A stretch of DNA of 37,909 nt, taken from NCBI GenBank assembly GCA_002694885.1, contig NZNM01000129.1, positions 1-37,909 of the forward strand. Direction: 5' to 3'. The stretch is from Opitutaceae bacterium. Its GTDB lineage: Bacteria; Verrucomicrobiota; Verrucomicrobiia; Opitutales; Opitutaceae. The translations under genes and the position numbers were made by a program. Positions 1-8,060 of the stretch are shown piece after piece (within the stretch, counting starts at the first letter, position 1; the number at the start of each line of letters is the position of its first letter). A model generated the notes under the pieces. The model searched no databases and was not told where the DNA came from. It saw only the letters and a program-made list of their open reading frames with translations.

Positions 1-28
1 ACCCCACGAATAATTATCAAACCCTAGC

Positions 29-1003
29 ATGGCGAAATCGAAATCCCGACTCGGAAAGGGCCTAGCTGGCCTGATTTCCGGAGGCGCCAATTCGGCGACA
101 ACTGAAGCAGCGAAAAAGGCGGCCAAAAAGATTGCCACCCCGAAACCAGGTTCCTCGAGCAAGAAAAGCAGTCCTGATTCAAAGGAAGCAGCCCTTAGCG
201 CGAGCCCGGATTTTCAAGAGGTACCCATCGCCAAAATTGAGCCAAATCCGTATCAGCCCCGGCGAGAATTCGACGAAAGCCAGTTGGTCGACCTTGCGGA
301 AAGCATTCAGAGCGAGGGGCTAATCCAGCCGATCGTGATTCGGGAGGTTGACGGTGGATTTCAGCTAATCGCAGGAGAGCGTCGATGGCGGGCGTTTAAG
401 CTGCTGAAGCTTAAGAAGATTCCAGCTCGTATCATAGAAGCAGGCGATACTTCGGCGGCATCGATGGCTTTGATCGAAAATCTGCAGCGGGAGGATTTAA
501 ACCCGATCGAGGAATCGAAAGGGTACGCGAGCCTGATCAGGGACTTCGACTTGACTCAGGAGCAGGTGGCGGAGCGAGTTGGAAAGGGGAGAGCGACCAT
601 TGCGAATTCGTTGCGATTGCTCTCTCTTCCAGACGAGGTTCAGGGCTATTTAGCGACGAATATGCTCTCCACAGGCCACGCTAAGGTGCTGCTGGGATTG
701 GAAGGCAAACAAGAGCAGGCGCTGCTGGCTCGACGGATAATTGAAGAAGGTGTGAGCGTGCGCGGATCTGAGGATTTGATTCAGTCGATTCGGAATAAGG
801 CGGGAAAAGTAAAACCGGGCCAATCCAGGGAAGTTTCGGAAGGAGAAGTCGCTGCTATCGAGGATATTGAAAGTCGTTTGATGGCCTTTCTGAGTTCCAA
901 TGTTTCTCTCAAACACCATCCCAAGAAGGGCAAAATCGTTATCGAATACGCGGGGAATGACGATTTGCAGAGGATACTGGAGCGAATTGGTTTAGAAGAG
1001 TAG
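29..1003 (+). CDS. parB: ParB chromosome-partitioning protein (324 aa)
   Basis: Centromere-binding CTPase clamp that loads at parS sites and works with the ParA ATPase in origin segregation. Visible parts, in order: an N-terminal basic peptide with LGKGLAGLI (residues 8-16), the type of segment that contacts ParA; a disordered Lys/Ala/Ser linker to about 60; the ParB/Srx CTP-binding domain with GERRWR at 116-121 and an IENLQRED segment; a helix-turn-helix (TQEQVAERVGKGRATIANSLRLL region) followed by LSTGHAKVLL; and a C-terminal dimerisation domain. Length is usual. The start is the first ATG in frame. The first 28 bases before it probably hold the end of parA, with stops at 11-13 or 25-27 depending on frame, but too little is present to assign it. 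I see no parS sequence in the window. Confidence 0.95.
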   Translation: MAKSKSRLGKGLAGLISGGANSATTEAAKKAAKKIATPKPGSSSKKSSPDSKEAALSASPDFQEVPIAKIEPNPYQPRREFDESQLVDLAESIQSEGLIQPIVIREVDGGFQLIAGERRWRAFKLLKLKKIPARIIEAGDTSAASMALIENLQREDLNPIEESKGYASLIRDFDLTQEQVAERVGKGRATIANSLRLLSLPDEVQGYLATNMLSTGHAKVLLGLEGKQEQALLARRIIEEGVSVRGSEDLIQSIRNKAGKVKPGQSREVSEGEVAAIEDIESRLMAFLSSNVSLKHHPKKGKIVIEYAGNDDLQRILERIGLEE

Positions 1004-1138
1004 AAGGACTCACGCTCGATTGAGGCCATGGGCCGGCTTGTTTTCGCTGAGAATGTCAAAGCGATAACGCTCTATCGATCGAGATTTTTGTAACTCGCGC
1101 ATCAGAAATGCGGTTTGTCTAATGTCCTCGAATTGAGA

Positions 1139-2014
1139 ATGAAATCGATGGCCAATAAGAAATTTTCTCGGAGGCCCAAAATTCCAAGGGCGGTAGCTCC
1201 AGTCCTGATTGGTCTTGCGTTGCTCATCGATCCGATATTCGGGCAAATCAAAAAAGCCCGCGTACTGGTGGATTCTTATGCGGACAAAGGGTATTTGGAC
1301 AATAAGGAGACGGACGATGGACTGCGTCCGGAAACCTACCATTTTGTCGAAGGCAAATTCGTGGGCGGATACATACGCGACCCAAGCTTGCGTGAAGTTC
1401 CCTTTACGGAAATTGCCGAGAACCTGGCTGTGGAGCTCCGGAAGCGAAACTACTATCCTGCGGGATCCAAAGATGAGGGCGATTTGCTGATCGTGGTAAA
1501 CCGGGGAGTGACGCAGATCCAGGCGGACTTCGAGGATCTGTTTCCAACCGATGATGAAGAGGAGAGCCTCGAATCAGAGGAAGACGAGGAGTCGACTGAT
1601 GAAAACCCTGGAACGTACTTGGATGAAAGCGGCTACACTTATCGGGAGCAGGACAACGCTAAGCTCATCGGGTTCGACCGAGCTTTAAAGCGCCGGGATC
1701 TTGGGATTCAAGAGTCCATAGAGCTTCAAGAGATGCTCAAAGAGGAACGATACTTTTTGATCCTGTCGGCCTTTGATCTGAAGGCGTTGCGGGAAACGGG
1801 TGAAAAGAGAATGGTTTGGTCGACCCGATTCAGCATGGACGCGGTCAAGGTGAATTTCAACGACGCCCATTTCGCCCTAAGCCGCGCAGCCTCGGGCTAT
1901 TTTGGAACGAATTTAGATGGAGACTTGGGCAAAGTGAATACCTTTGCTGGTCCCGGTGAGATTACCCAGGGCGAATTGAAGGTAGTCGAGACTTTGGAAG
2001 AAAAAGAAGAATAA
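1139..2014 (+). CDS. Putative secreted acidic protein of unknown function (291 aa)
   Basis: I do not recognise the family. The N-terminus is basic (MANKKFSRRPK) followed by a hydrophobic run ending near IFG/Q, which looks like a Sec signal peptide with cleavage around residue 35, so the protein is probably exported. A strongly acidic low-complexity stretch (DDEEESLESEEDEES) sits mid-protein; the flanking parts look folded, with mixed alpha/beta character. ATG 1139 was chosen; ATG 1148 is equally possible, and a TTG 24 bases further upstream would extend the protein by 8 residues. It follows parB after 135 bases with no visible link to partitioning, and ends just before a hairpin that it may share with the convergent RRM gene. 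Confidence 0.75.
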   Translation: MKSMANKKFSRRPKIPRAVAPVLIGLALLIDPIFGQIKKARVLVDSYADKGYLDNKETDDGLRPETYHFVEGKFVGGYIRDPSLREVPFTEIAENLAVELRKRNYYPAGSKDEGDLLIVVNRGVTQIQADFEDLFPTDDEEESLESEEDEESTDENPGTYLDESGYTYREQDNAKLIGFDRALKRRDLGIQESIELQEMLKEERYFLILSAFDLKALRETGEKRMVWSTRFSMDAVKVNFNDAHFALSRAASGYFGTNLDGDLGKVNTFAGPGEITQGELKVVETLEEKEE

Positions 2015-2016
2015 AA

Positions 2017-2040
2017 AACCTCGCCTTTTGGGGCGAGGTT
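2017..2040 (-). terminator. Intrinsic terminator of the RRM gene
   Basis: Nine-base-pair perfect inverted repeat (AACCTCGCC / GGCGAGGTT) with a 6-base loop. On the - strand it is followed by a run of six T residues (2018 to 2013), so it is oriented to end transcripts of the RRM gene at 2064-2456. On the + strand no U-tract follows, so it would act only weakly for the gene ending at 2014. Confidence 0.85.
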
Positions 2041-2063
2041 CGTTGTTGAAAAATCCTTGGTTT

Positions 2064-2456
2064 CTAGAAGCCGTCCTGCTGTTGGCGCCGGTTGCCGCGT
2101 CGAGACCCTTTGCCTCCTCCGCCACCGCCACGATAGCCTCCACCGCCACCGCCGCCGCCGCGGAACCCGCCGCCACCGCCTTGGTAGCCACCGCCACCTT
2201 GTCTCGGGCGTTCTGGGCGTGGTGTCGCTTCGCGTACTCGGAGTTCTCGACCTAAGAGTTCGGTTCCGTTCAGTGATTCTATAGCCGCGTTTGCCTCGCT
2301 TGAATCGGGCATAGTTACGAAGCCGAAGCCTCGGGGTCTGCCGGTTTCCCGGTCAGTTATCAGTTTGATCGATTCGACATTTCCGAATTGCGAGAACGCG
2401 TTTCGCACGTCGTCTTCTGACGCGTCGAATGACAGGTTGCCTACATAGATATCCAT
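2064..2456 (-). CDS. RRM-type glycine-rich RNA-binding protein (130 aa)
   Basis: Small cytoplasmic RNA-binding protein of the family common in cyanobacteria and the PVC group. One RNA recognition motif fills residues 1-78: RNP2 is IYVGNL (3-8) and RNP1 is RGFGFVTM (42-49), with the aromatic residues that stack on RNA present in both. Residues 88-130 are a Gly/Arg low-complexity tail with RGG-like repeats, typical of non-specific RNA binding or phase separation. It is a single-gene unit facing away from ruvB, with a 155-base upstream region and its own terminator at 2017-2040. Cyanobacterial relatives are often cold-induced, but no cold-shock element is evident here. Confidence 0.93.
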   Translation of the reverse strand: MDIYVGNLSFDASEDDVRNAFSQFGNVESIKLITDRETGRPRGFGFVTMPDSSEANAAIESLNGTELLGRELRVREATPRPERPRQGGGGYQGGGGGFRGGGGGGGGYRGGGGGGKGSRRGNRRQQQDGF

Positions 2457-2611
2457 TTTGTGAAAGCGCCTTTACTTTGTCTACAGATCAGATAGCGGGC
2501 GCCTCCATCGGTTCTGCGTGAAGACGCGCTTGAGTAAGCGATTCCCCAACTGGTTAAGTATTCGATTCCGACGCGCGATTGACCGGATTGCAAGGAGTAA
2601 TCCCACTATTG

Positions 2612-3655
2612 CTAAAGAAGGTCTCCTTGTTGGGGCCCCTCAGGCGCAGCCAATCCAATGGCTCCATAGCCTTTGGGTGTTATCTTTCGGCCTTGAGGCG
2701 TCCGCTGCAGAAACCCGTTTTGAATGAGATAGGGTTCGTGCACTTCTTCCAGCGTATTAATTTCCTCTCCGACTGCGACCCCAATTGTACTCAAACCCAC
2801 CGGTCCACCACGGTGAGTTTCCGCTATGGTTCTCAGTATTCGTTTGTCCATTTCATCCAAGCCCCTCTCATCGATTTCCAGTAGTTCGAGCGCTTGGCGA
2901 GCCATCGAACGGTTGATTGAGCCATCGCCTTTTTCTTCGGCGTAGTCTCTCACGAAATAGACGAGATTGTTGGCTATTCTAGGAGTGCCTCGCGAGCGAT
3001 TGGCGATTTCGGTACCTCCTTCTTCATCGATTGGAACTTCGAGAAGTTGGCAGCTTCGTTTGACGATGCTGAGGAGTTGAACGGGATTATAGTAGTCCAG
3101 TCGAGTTTGTAGGGTAAAGCGGCTCCGAAGTGGAGCAGTCAGGAGCCCGCTTCGGGTCGTTGCCCCAACAAGGGTGAATTTGGGGATGTTCAAGCGAACG
3201 GAGCGAGCGTTGGGCCCTTGATCGATCATAATGTCGATCCGGTAGTCCTCCATTGCTGAATACAAATACTCTTCTACCGTTTTCGGGAGCCGGTGAATTT
3301 CATCTATGAAGAGAATATCGCCCTCTTGAAGATTCGTTAGCAATCCCGCTAGGTCGCTTGCCTTTTCGATAACCGGACCTGAGGTAACTCGCACGTCGGA
3401 TTGCATCTCGGATCCAAGAATGAACGAAAGCGTTGTTTTCCCAAGCCCGGGAGGTCCGCTTAGAAGAACGTGATTTAACGGTTCGTTACGTTTGCGCGCC
3501 GCGCCCGACATGATCTTCAATCGCTCGAGCGTCTTTTCCTGGCCGACGAAATCCTCGAATCGCATAGGTCGCAAGATCGACTCGGTCTGAGAATTAGCGG
3601 GTGATTCGATCGCGGTCGCGAAGTACTCAGCTCCTTTGGCAATGGGTTCGCTCAT
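2612..3655 (-). CDS. ruvB: Holliday junction branch-migration helicase RuvB (347 aa)
   Basis: AAA+ motor that, with RuvA, drives Holliday junction branch migration before RuvC cleavage. After a 30-residue leader the core starts at LRPMRFEDFVGQE. Walker A is GPPGLGKTT (67-75), Walker B is DEIH (118-121), and the sensor/arginine-finger segment is GATTRSG (164-170). The small AAA lid follows, then the C-terminal winged-helix domain with GRKITPKGY near the end. Length fits the family (330-350 aa). ruvA and ruvC are not adjacent in this window. The gene lies downstream of the disordered-protein gene but behind that gene's terminator, so it probably has its own promoter in 3656-3737. Confidence 0.97.
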   Translation of the reverse strand: MSEPIAKGAEYFATAIESPANSQTESILRPMRFEDFVGQEKTLERLKIMSGAARKRNEPLNHVLLSGPPGLGKTTLSFILGSEMQSDVRVTSGPVIEKASDLAGLLTNLQEGDILFIDEIHRLPKTVEEYLYSAMEDYRIDIMIDQGPNARSVRLNIPKFTLVGATTRSGLLTAPLRSRFTLQTRLDYYNPVQLLSIVKRSCQLLEVPIDEEGGTEIANRSRGTPRIANNLVYFVRDYAEEKGDGSINRSMARQALELLEIDERGLDEMDKRILRTIAETHRGGPVGLSTIGVAVGEEINTLEEVHEPYLIQNGFLQRTPQGRKITPKGYGAIGLAAPEGPQQGDLL

Positions 3656-3737
3656 GTGATTTCTATTAGTGTATCGGGTCTTGGAGGTTCATTAAATCCC
3701 AATGAGTGTCCCTAGCAAGAGGCGATAAAAATAAAAA

Positions 3738-3761
3738 CCCCGATTCGCTACTGAATCGGGG
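3738..3761 (-). terminator. Intrinsic terminator after the Arg-rich protein gene
   Basis: Nine-base-pair perfect stem (CCCCGATTC / GAATCGGGG) with a 6-base loop. Read on the - strand it is followed by a T-rich run (TTTTTATTTTT, 3737 down to 3727), a textbook intrinsic terminator placed 8 bases after the stop codon of the gene at 3770-4669. Confidence 0.92.
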
Positions 3762-3769
3762 CTGAAAAA

Positions 3770-4669
3770 TTAGGATGAGGACTGGGATTTCCTACCTTCT
3801 CCTTGTGGCTTGCGTCTCCTGCGTCTTGGGCGATTGCCTCTGTTGGAATCCGATTGTTGTCCTGAAGGGGAGCCCTGTCTTCCCCGAGGTCGACGATTTC
3901 TGCGCGGCCTACGATTGCCGGAACCATCGCTTCGACTTTGTCCATCTCGGGATCTGCCCTGGCCTCCACGATTATTTCGACGGCGATTTTGGTTGGGCCT
4001 TCTTTTCTTACCATCGCTGGACTGGCCTTCTGCGCCCTCGTCGGATGTGAAAATCGATTTCAACCATCCAAATAGCCCTTTAGATTTTTCTTTCGCAACT
4101 GGACGCCTTGTTGGCCCGTTGGCTTTGGCTCGTTTCTTTGGCTCTGCCCGTTTTCCGTCTTTTGAAGGACGGAATTCTTGAACCCCATGGGTTCTAGGGG
4201 TTTCGCGCTTTTCTACCTCCGCGAAACGTTCGGGACGATCTTTAGACTCCAATTCGTCGACCGGGTAGGGAACGTTGTCGGAATCGTCTGATGATGAGAC
4301 GTCGGGTTCCTGGTCCTCGTTCTCATTGTCGCGATTTCTTTCCCGATTCCTTCTTCGATTTGGATTTGGACCATCGTTTTCGACTAGGTGAGCAGGCGCG
4401 GTTGATTTAACCACGAGATCATCCATCTCAAGGAGATCGTCGTCTTCTTGTGGTCCGCGTAGTTGTTTCAGCGATTTGGCTGAAGCTGACTTGCTGCCGG
4501 GATGGAGCTTGCGTGTCCCATACATAATGGGCGTGTTCTTTTTGGGAGTCTCCAGGGAGGGTTCTTTTGAGTTCGAGTCTGCCTCTTCAACTCCCGAAAC
4601 GGCTGAGGAGTCTTCAACCCGGTCTTCGCTGGGCTCTTCCTCGTGTTGGTTTTCTTTTGTTTCGGACAT
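3770..4669 (-). CDS. Intrinsically disordered, arginine-rich protein of unknown function (299 aa)
   Basis: I do not recognise a family. The sequence is low-complexity throughout. Residues 1-45 are acidic (Glu/Ser/Asp). Residues 100-115 form an Arg/Asn cluster, 118-135 is acidic again, and 215-299 is a long Arg/Gly/Asn/Gln tail with RGG-, RRNRR- and RPRRRRR-type repeats. The only segment that looks able to fold is a short amphipathic motif, KGLFGWLKSIF, at 197-207, just before the basic tail. The composition resembles the unstructured RNA-binding tails of RNase E or DEAD-box helicases, but no enzymatic domain is present. An RNA-binding scaffold role is inference only. A good terminator follows the stop, which supports a real transcription unit. 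Confidence 0.8.
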   Translation of the reverse strand: MSETKENQHEEEPSEDRVEDSSAVSGVEEADSNSKEPSLETPKKNTPIMYGTRKLHPGSKSASAKSLKQLRGPQEDDDLLEMDDLVVKSTAPAHLVENDGPNPNRRRNRERNRDNENEDQEPDVSSSDDSDNVPYPVDELESKDRPERFAEVEKRETPRTHGVQEFRPSKDGKRAEPKKRAKANGPTRRPVAKEKSKGLFGWLKSIFTSDEGAEGQSSDGKKRRPNQNRRRNNRGGQGRSRDGQSRSDGSGNRRPRRNRRPRGRQGSPSGQQSDSNRGNRPRRRRRKPQGEGRKSQSSS

Positions 4670-4789
4670 GTGTTCTTGTGTTCTTGGGCGTCGGAATTTC
4701 TACCTCGACGCCACTGGTTGTTTATTATTCTGCAGCGGAGCCCGACATCGGTTGGGGCGTTGAAATATGGCTGCGAAAGGGGGCTACTC

Positions 4790-4795
4790 TATAAT
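4790..4795 (+). promoter_or_regulatory. Candidate -10 element in the divergent intergenic region
   Basis: A perfect TATAAT lies inside TATAATTATA in the 263-base gap between the divergent Arg-rich protein gene and the dUTPase-like gene. The near-palindromic sequence also reads TATAAT on the - strand. The -35 match at 17-base spacing (ATGGCT, 4767-4772) is poor, so the assignment is tentative. Nothing else stands out in 4670-4932. Confidence 0.35.
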
Positions 4796-4932
4796 TATAT
4801 GGGAAAATACAACCATTAAACGGCCTGAGAGGACGTTGAAACTGGAAGCGGGAGGTTTCATAGAGAAATCCGATACGTGTCTCGAAGGCTATTAACTTGC
4901 CTGGCAGGCTTTTGAACAGTAGCGCTAGTGAC

Positions 4933-5304
4933 ATGGATAAGTTGACCCAGATATTCGAGATGCAAGAAGAGCTCAATTCTCGCATTGGCGTGGATCTTAA
5001 GAACATCGACCAAGAAGAAAAGACGAAGTGGATCCTGAATTACACTCGAGCCATGCAGCAAGAGCTTGCGGAGCTAACGGACTCAGTGCCGTGGAAATGG
5101 TGGGCGAAATACCAGGATTTCGATGAGCAGAATGCCAAAGTTGAAGTAGTCGACTTATTTCATTTTCTCGTATCGCTCGCGCAAACTTTGGGAATGACGG
5201 CTGATGACGTATTCGAGGCATATATTGCCAAGAATAAAGTGAATCACCAGAGGCAGGATTCTGGATACCGGGAAAAAGACGAAGCGGACTCTCGGCATAT
5301 CTAG
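4933..5304 (+). CDS. All-alpha (dimeric-type) dUTPase / MazG-like pyrophosphatase (123 aa)
   Basis: Predicted to hydrolyse dUTP to dUMP and pyrophosphate, keeping uracil out of DNA and supplying dTMP synthesis. The all-alpha NTP-pyrophosphatase signature is clear: ELAE (44-47), a WKWW segment (54-57), EVVD (71-74), which with the first motif forms the Mg-binding acidic cluster, and a C-terminal KNKVNHQRQDSGY resembling the KN-x-x-N-x-x-RQ-x-x-GY of Campylobacter/Leishmania dimeric dUTPases. ATG 4933 is chosen; an in-frame TTG at 4897 would add 12 residues without obvious domain content. No strong ribosome-binding site is visible. It is not co-oriented with its left neighbour and lies 78 bases before the TPR operon. 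Another nucleotide substrate cannot be excluded. Confidence 0.82.
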   Translation: MDKLTQIFEMQEELNSRIGVDLKNIDQEEKTKWILNYTRAMQQELAELTDSVPWKWWAKYQDFDEQNAKVEVVDLFHFLVSLAQTLGMTADDVFEAYIAKNKVNHQRQDSGYREKDEADSRHI

Positions 5305-5345
5305 TTCACTTTTTCTGAAAAATCGTCCAATGTGGTGAAATAGAG

Positions 5346-5370
5346 TTCGAACCATTTTTGGTTTTTCGAA
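5346..5370 (+). other. Inverted repeat between the dUTPase-like and TPR genes
   Basis: TTCGAA (5346-5351) is repeated at 5365-5370 around an inner AACCA/TGGTT hairpin followed by T residues. It may be a weak terminator of the dUTPase-like gene or an operator for the downstream operon. The sequence alone does not decide. Confidence 0.35.
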
Positions 5371-5382
5371 TCTGAATTGGAT

Positions 5383-8049
5383 ATGGTCGTTCGTTTAGGA
5401 GTTGTGAAAGTGACTGGCGTTTTCGGCGTGCCGTTATTGTTGGTCGCTGGACTGCTTGGCCAAAGCGAGCCAATCCCTTTGAGCGAAGAGGATGCTATCA
5501 GCTTTGCGGCGCGAAATGACGACCGATGGCTCGCGGGGAGCGCCCAAAGAGCGTTGGAATCCGGACTTTACGAGATAGCTTCGGAAATGGCCAACGATAT
5601 TCTGGCCAGTGGTCGATCGATTGACTCTACGATCCGAGCTCAACTAGCGCTTACCAGAATCGATGCCTATTTGGGCTGGGGTAAAGTCGAAGAAGCCGTC
5701 CGCTTGCTCGATAACTTGGAATCCCATGGCGTAGACGAGAATTCCATAGCGTTGAGGAAGGCTGTGTTGGCGTTCGCCGAAGAATCAACTCAAGATGCTA
5801 CACAGGCGATCACATCGATTGATTCATCTCGATTGGAGCGAGGCGAACGGGTTTGGCTAGCGTTCTTGCGCGGGTGGCTAGATGCCGCTTCGGGAGATTT
5901 TGAAAGCGCTCGCATCGAATTCGAGACGGCTCGATCCGGAGCAGAAGATGTTTCGTCTGAGCTTTACTCTCGAATCGCCTTCCTGACGTTCGTTCACGAA
6001 CTGGAGAACTCCGAGGATTCCATTTCAATCGAGGAGTTAAGACAATCTTACGAAGCGTTTCGCGGATCGGAAGACGGATTTCGTTATGCCCAATTGCTTG
6101 CGGTTGCGGCAGACAAGGATGGTGATAGGGAGGGAGCGATTGGCATATTGAATACGGCATTGGAGGAGCTGCCGGTGGAGTATCGTTCGATAGGCGATCA
6201 GATGAGGCTGCTGCAGGTGGTAATAGCGGGCTTGGATTCCGATGCGGGTCGTGAATCAGCGAGGTCATTGGTCGTCGATGGATCGGATCGGGGCTTGCAG
6301 AGGGTTGCTTTGCAGCAAATGGCTACGAATGGCCTGAGTTCCAGCGAAGGACAGAATCAGTATTTTTTGGATACATTAGACACTATGCTGGACAAGGACC
6401 CTCCTCATGCATTGGCGCCGGAAGCCCTTTATTATAGAGCCGTGAGCAAGTACTACTCCGCAATCCGCGAGGAGAGTTCGGACAGTTTTATTTCTGTAGA
6501 CGACGATGGCGAGAGACTTTTACGTGATTATCCGGATTCAGAATACAATCGAGGGGCTTTGGCGTTGCTCGCTGCTTCTGCATGGCAACGTAACCGTTTC
6601 CGGACGGCGGCGAGTTACTTAACCCAGTTCAGATCGGAATATGCGAGTCCAGATGAAGAGAGCCGTTTGAATGTACTCATAGCGGATTGCTATTTTCGAG
6701 CAGGGGAGGGTGCGAATAATCCCGGCGATTTTTCAGATGCCGCTGACGCTTACCAATTAGCGCTAAGCGGAAACTTGGTAAGGGACGAAAGCAGTCAGGT
6801 GTTTTTCCAATTGGTGCTTTCCCATCTAAACGCTGGGGAGATCGACGATGCTAAGCGGGCTCTTGATGATCCGGGACTCACTCGTAGGTCGACGATCGTC
6901 AAGATCTGGCAGGCCGAGTGGATGTTGATTAAACGGATGCGACAGTTGGGTGAATCGATGGAAGCCTATGAGCGCATCAATAGTTTTGTAGGTCTCGAAG
7001 ATCTGAATTTGAGCCTGCAACTGAGGATGCTGTGGTTTGGATCGAAATTGTCATTCGAATCGGGACTCTATGCTGAAACGCAAGTCTGGTTTGATCGTCT
7101 GATGACTGTATTAGAGGAAATCGGGCCAAGTGAGTTAATCGAACGAGTCGAGTCGGACGCAAAGCTGACTTTGGCGGAATCACTGTTAAGGCAAGGCACC
7201 GTTGATGAGGGACTTGCGATACTGTCGAGCGTAAGAAACGAATTCCCTGGATCGGAATCAGCGGAACGATCTTATCTCGTGGAGGCTCGCCATCTATCCG
7301 ATCAAGACCTGGTAGTGGAATCATCCCAGCTTCTCAACGAGCTCGTTGAGAATTCTCCCGAAAGCCGATTCGCTCCGCTGGCGCTTTACGAGATCGCGCT
7401 GAATGCTGAAAAGCGAGGCCAGGGAGAATACCTGAGTCAGGCGATTGAGCATTTAGATCGCATAGCGTTAGATTATCCAGAGTCAGATCTGGTTTACTAC
7501 GCTCGTCTGAAGCAGGGGAATCTCGCCCGCAAACTCAATGAGTTTGAAGCGGCAGAGCTGGTTTACGAAAGTCTGGAAAACACGTACCGTGACAGAGATG
7601 ATCGATACTGGGCGCAGATATCATTGGCGGATACATTGATTGCTCGGGCAAGCGAGGATCCCAGCAAGTTCGAGGCGGGAATATCAAGACTGGAATATTT
7701 GGTGGATCTACCTACTGCGCCAGTCCCCTTGCGCGTGGAAGCGGGGTACAAAATTGGGATTGCTTGGGAAAATCAAGGTGAGCTGGCCAAAGCGAAGGCG
7801 GCTTTTTGGAATCTCTACAATTTGTTTGTCGAAGATGAATCGCGGATGCAGAGATTGGAAAAGCAAGGGAGGTATTGGCTTTCGCGTTCCTTGTTTGAGC
7901 TAGCGGAGATTTTCCAGAGCGAAGCCAATTTGGATATGGCGATTGAATTTTACAGAAAGATCGAAGAGCTAGGATTGCTAGGATCGGAATTAGCGAGAGC
8001 TCGAATCGATCAACTAAGAGGAAGAGGCCCGATAGCCACGGCCCAATAG
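5383..8049 (+). CDS. Exported TPR-repeat protein, first gene of an ExbBD-type operon (888 aa)
   Basis: Large helical repeat protein with an N-terminal hydrophobic segment (residues 4-26) ending LLG/QSE, read as a signal peptide, so probably periplasmic. The rest consists of degenerate tetratricopeptide units of the BamD/YbgF type, recognisable in segments such as YCR-free DLALKL-like helices and YPESDLVYYARLKQGN, YPDSEYNRGALALLA and FPGSESAERSYLVEA; each has the P-x-S-x-x-A/G spacing of TPRs found in Tol-Pal-associated proteins. ATG 5383 is preferred over TTG 5377. The gene ends 11 bases before the ExbB-type gene, so the four genes to 9955 are almost certainly one operon. TPR scaffolds commonly accompany ExbBD/Tol complexes in Bacteroidota and Verrucomicrobiota. 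The specific partner is unknown. Confidence 0.85.
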   Translation: MVVRLGVVKVTGVFGVPLLLVAGLLGQSEPIPLSEEDAISFAARNDDRWLAGSAQRALESGLYEIASEMANDILASGRSIDSTIRAQLALTRIDAYLGWGKVEEAVRLLDNLESHGVDENSIALRKAVLAFAEESTQDATQAITSIDSSRLERGERVWLAFLRGWLDAASGDFESARIEFETARSGAEDVSSELYSRIAFLTFVHELENSEDSISIEELRQSYEAFRGSEDGFRYAQLLAVAADKDGDREGAIGILNTALEELPVEYRSIGDQMRLLQVVIAGLDSDAGRESARSLVVDGSDRGLQRVALQQMATNGLSSSEGQNQYFLDTLDTMLDKDPPHALAPEALYYRAVSKYYSAIREESSDSFISVDDDGERLLRDYPDSEYNRGALALLAASAWQRNRFRTAASYLTQFRSEYASPDEESRLNVLIADCYFRAGEGANNPGDFSDAADAYQLALSGNLVRDESSQVFFQLVLSHLNAGEIDDAKRALDDPGLTRRSTIVKIWQAEWMLIKRMRQLGESMEAYERINSFVGLEDLNLSLQLRMLWFGSKLSFESGLYAETQVWFDRLMTVLEEIGPSELIERVESDAKLTLAESLLRQGTVDEGLAILSSVRNEFPGSESAERSYLVEARHLSDQDLVVESSQLLNELVENSPESRFAPLALYEIALNAEKRGQGEYLSQAIEHLDRIALDYPESDLVYYARLKQGNLARKLNEFEAAELVYESLENTYRDRDDRYWAQISLADTLIARASEDPSKFEAGISRLEYLVDLPTAPVPLRVEAGYKIGIAWENQGELAKAKAAFWNLYNLFVEDESRMQRLEKQGRYWLSRSLFELAEIFQSEANLDMAIEFYRKIEELGLLGSELARARIDQLRGRGPIATAQ

Positions 8050-8060
8050 AAGAATTTCAG

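Noticed and set aside
2028-2284. + strand Ala-rich open frames opposite the RRM gene
   Set aside because: They mirror the Gly-rich repeat of the RRM protein on the other strand.
2516-2540. Small hairpins between ruvB and the RRM gene
   Set aside because: Only four or five pairs and no U-tract; not enough to call a terminator or operator.
3748-4014. - strand open frame inside the Arg-rich protein gene
   Set aside because: It is a shifted frame of the same low-complexity region and runs into the terminator.
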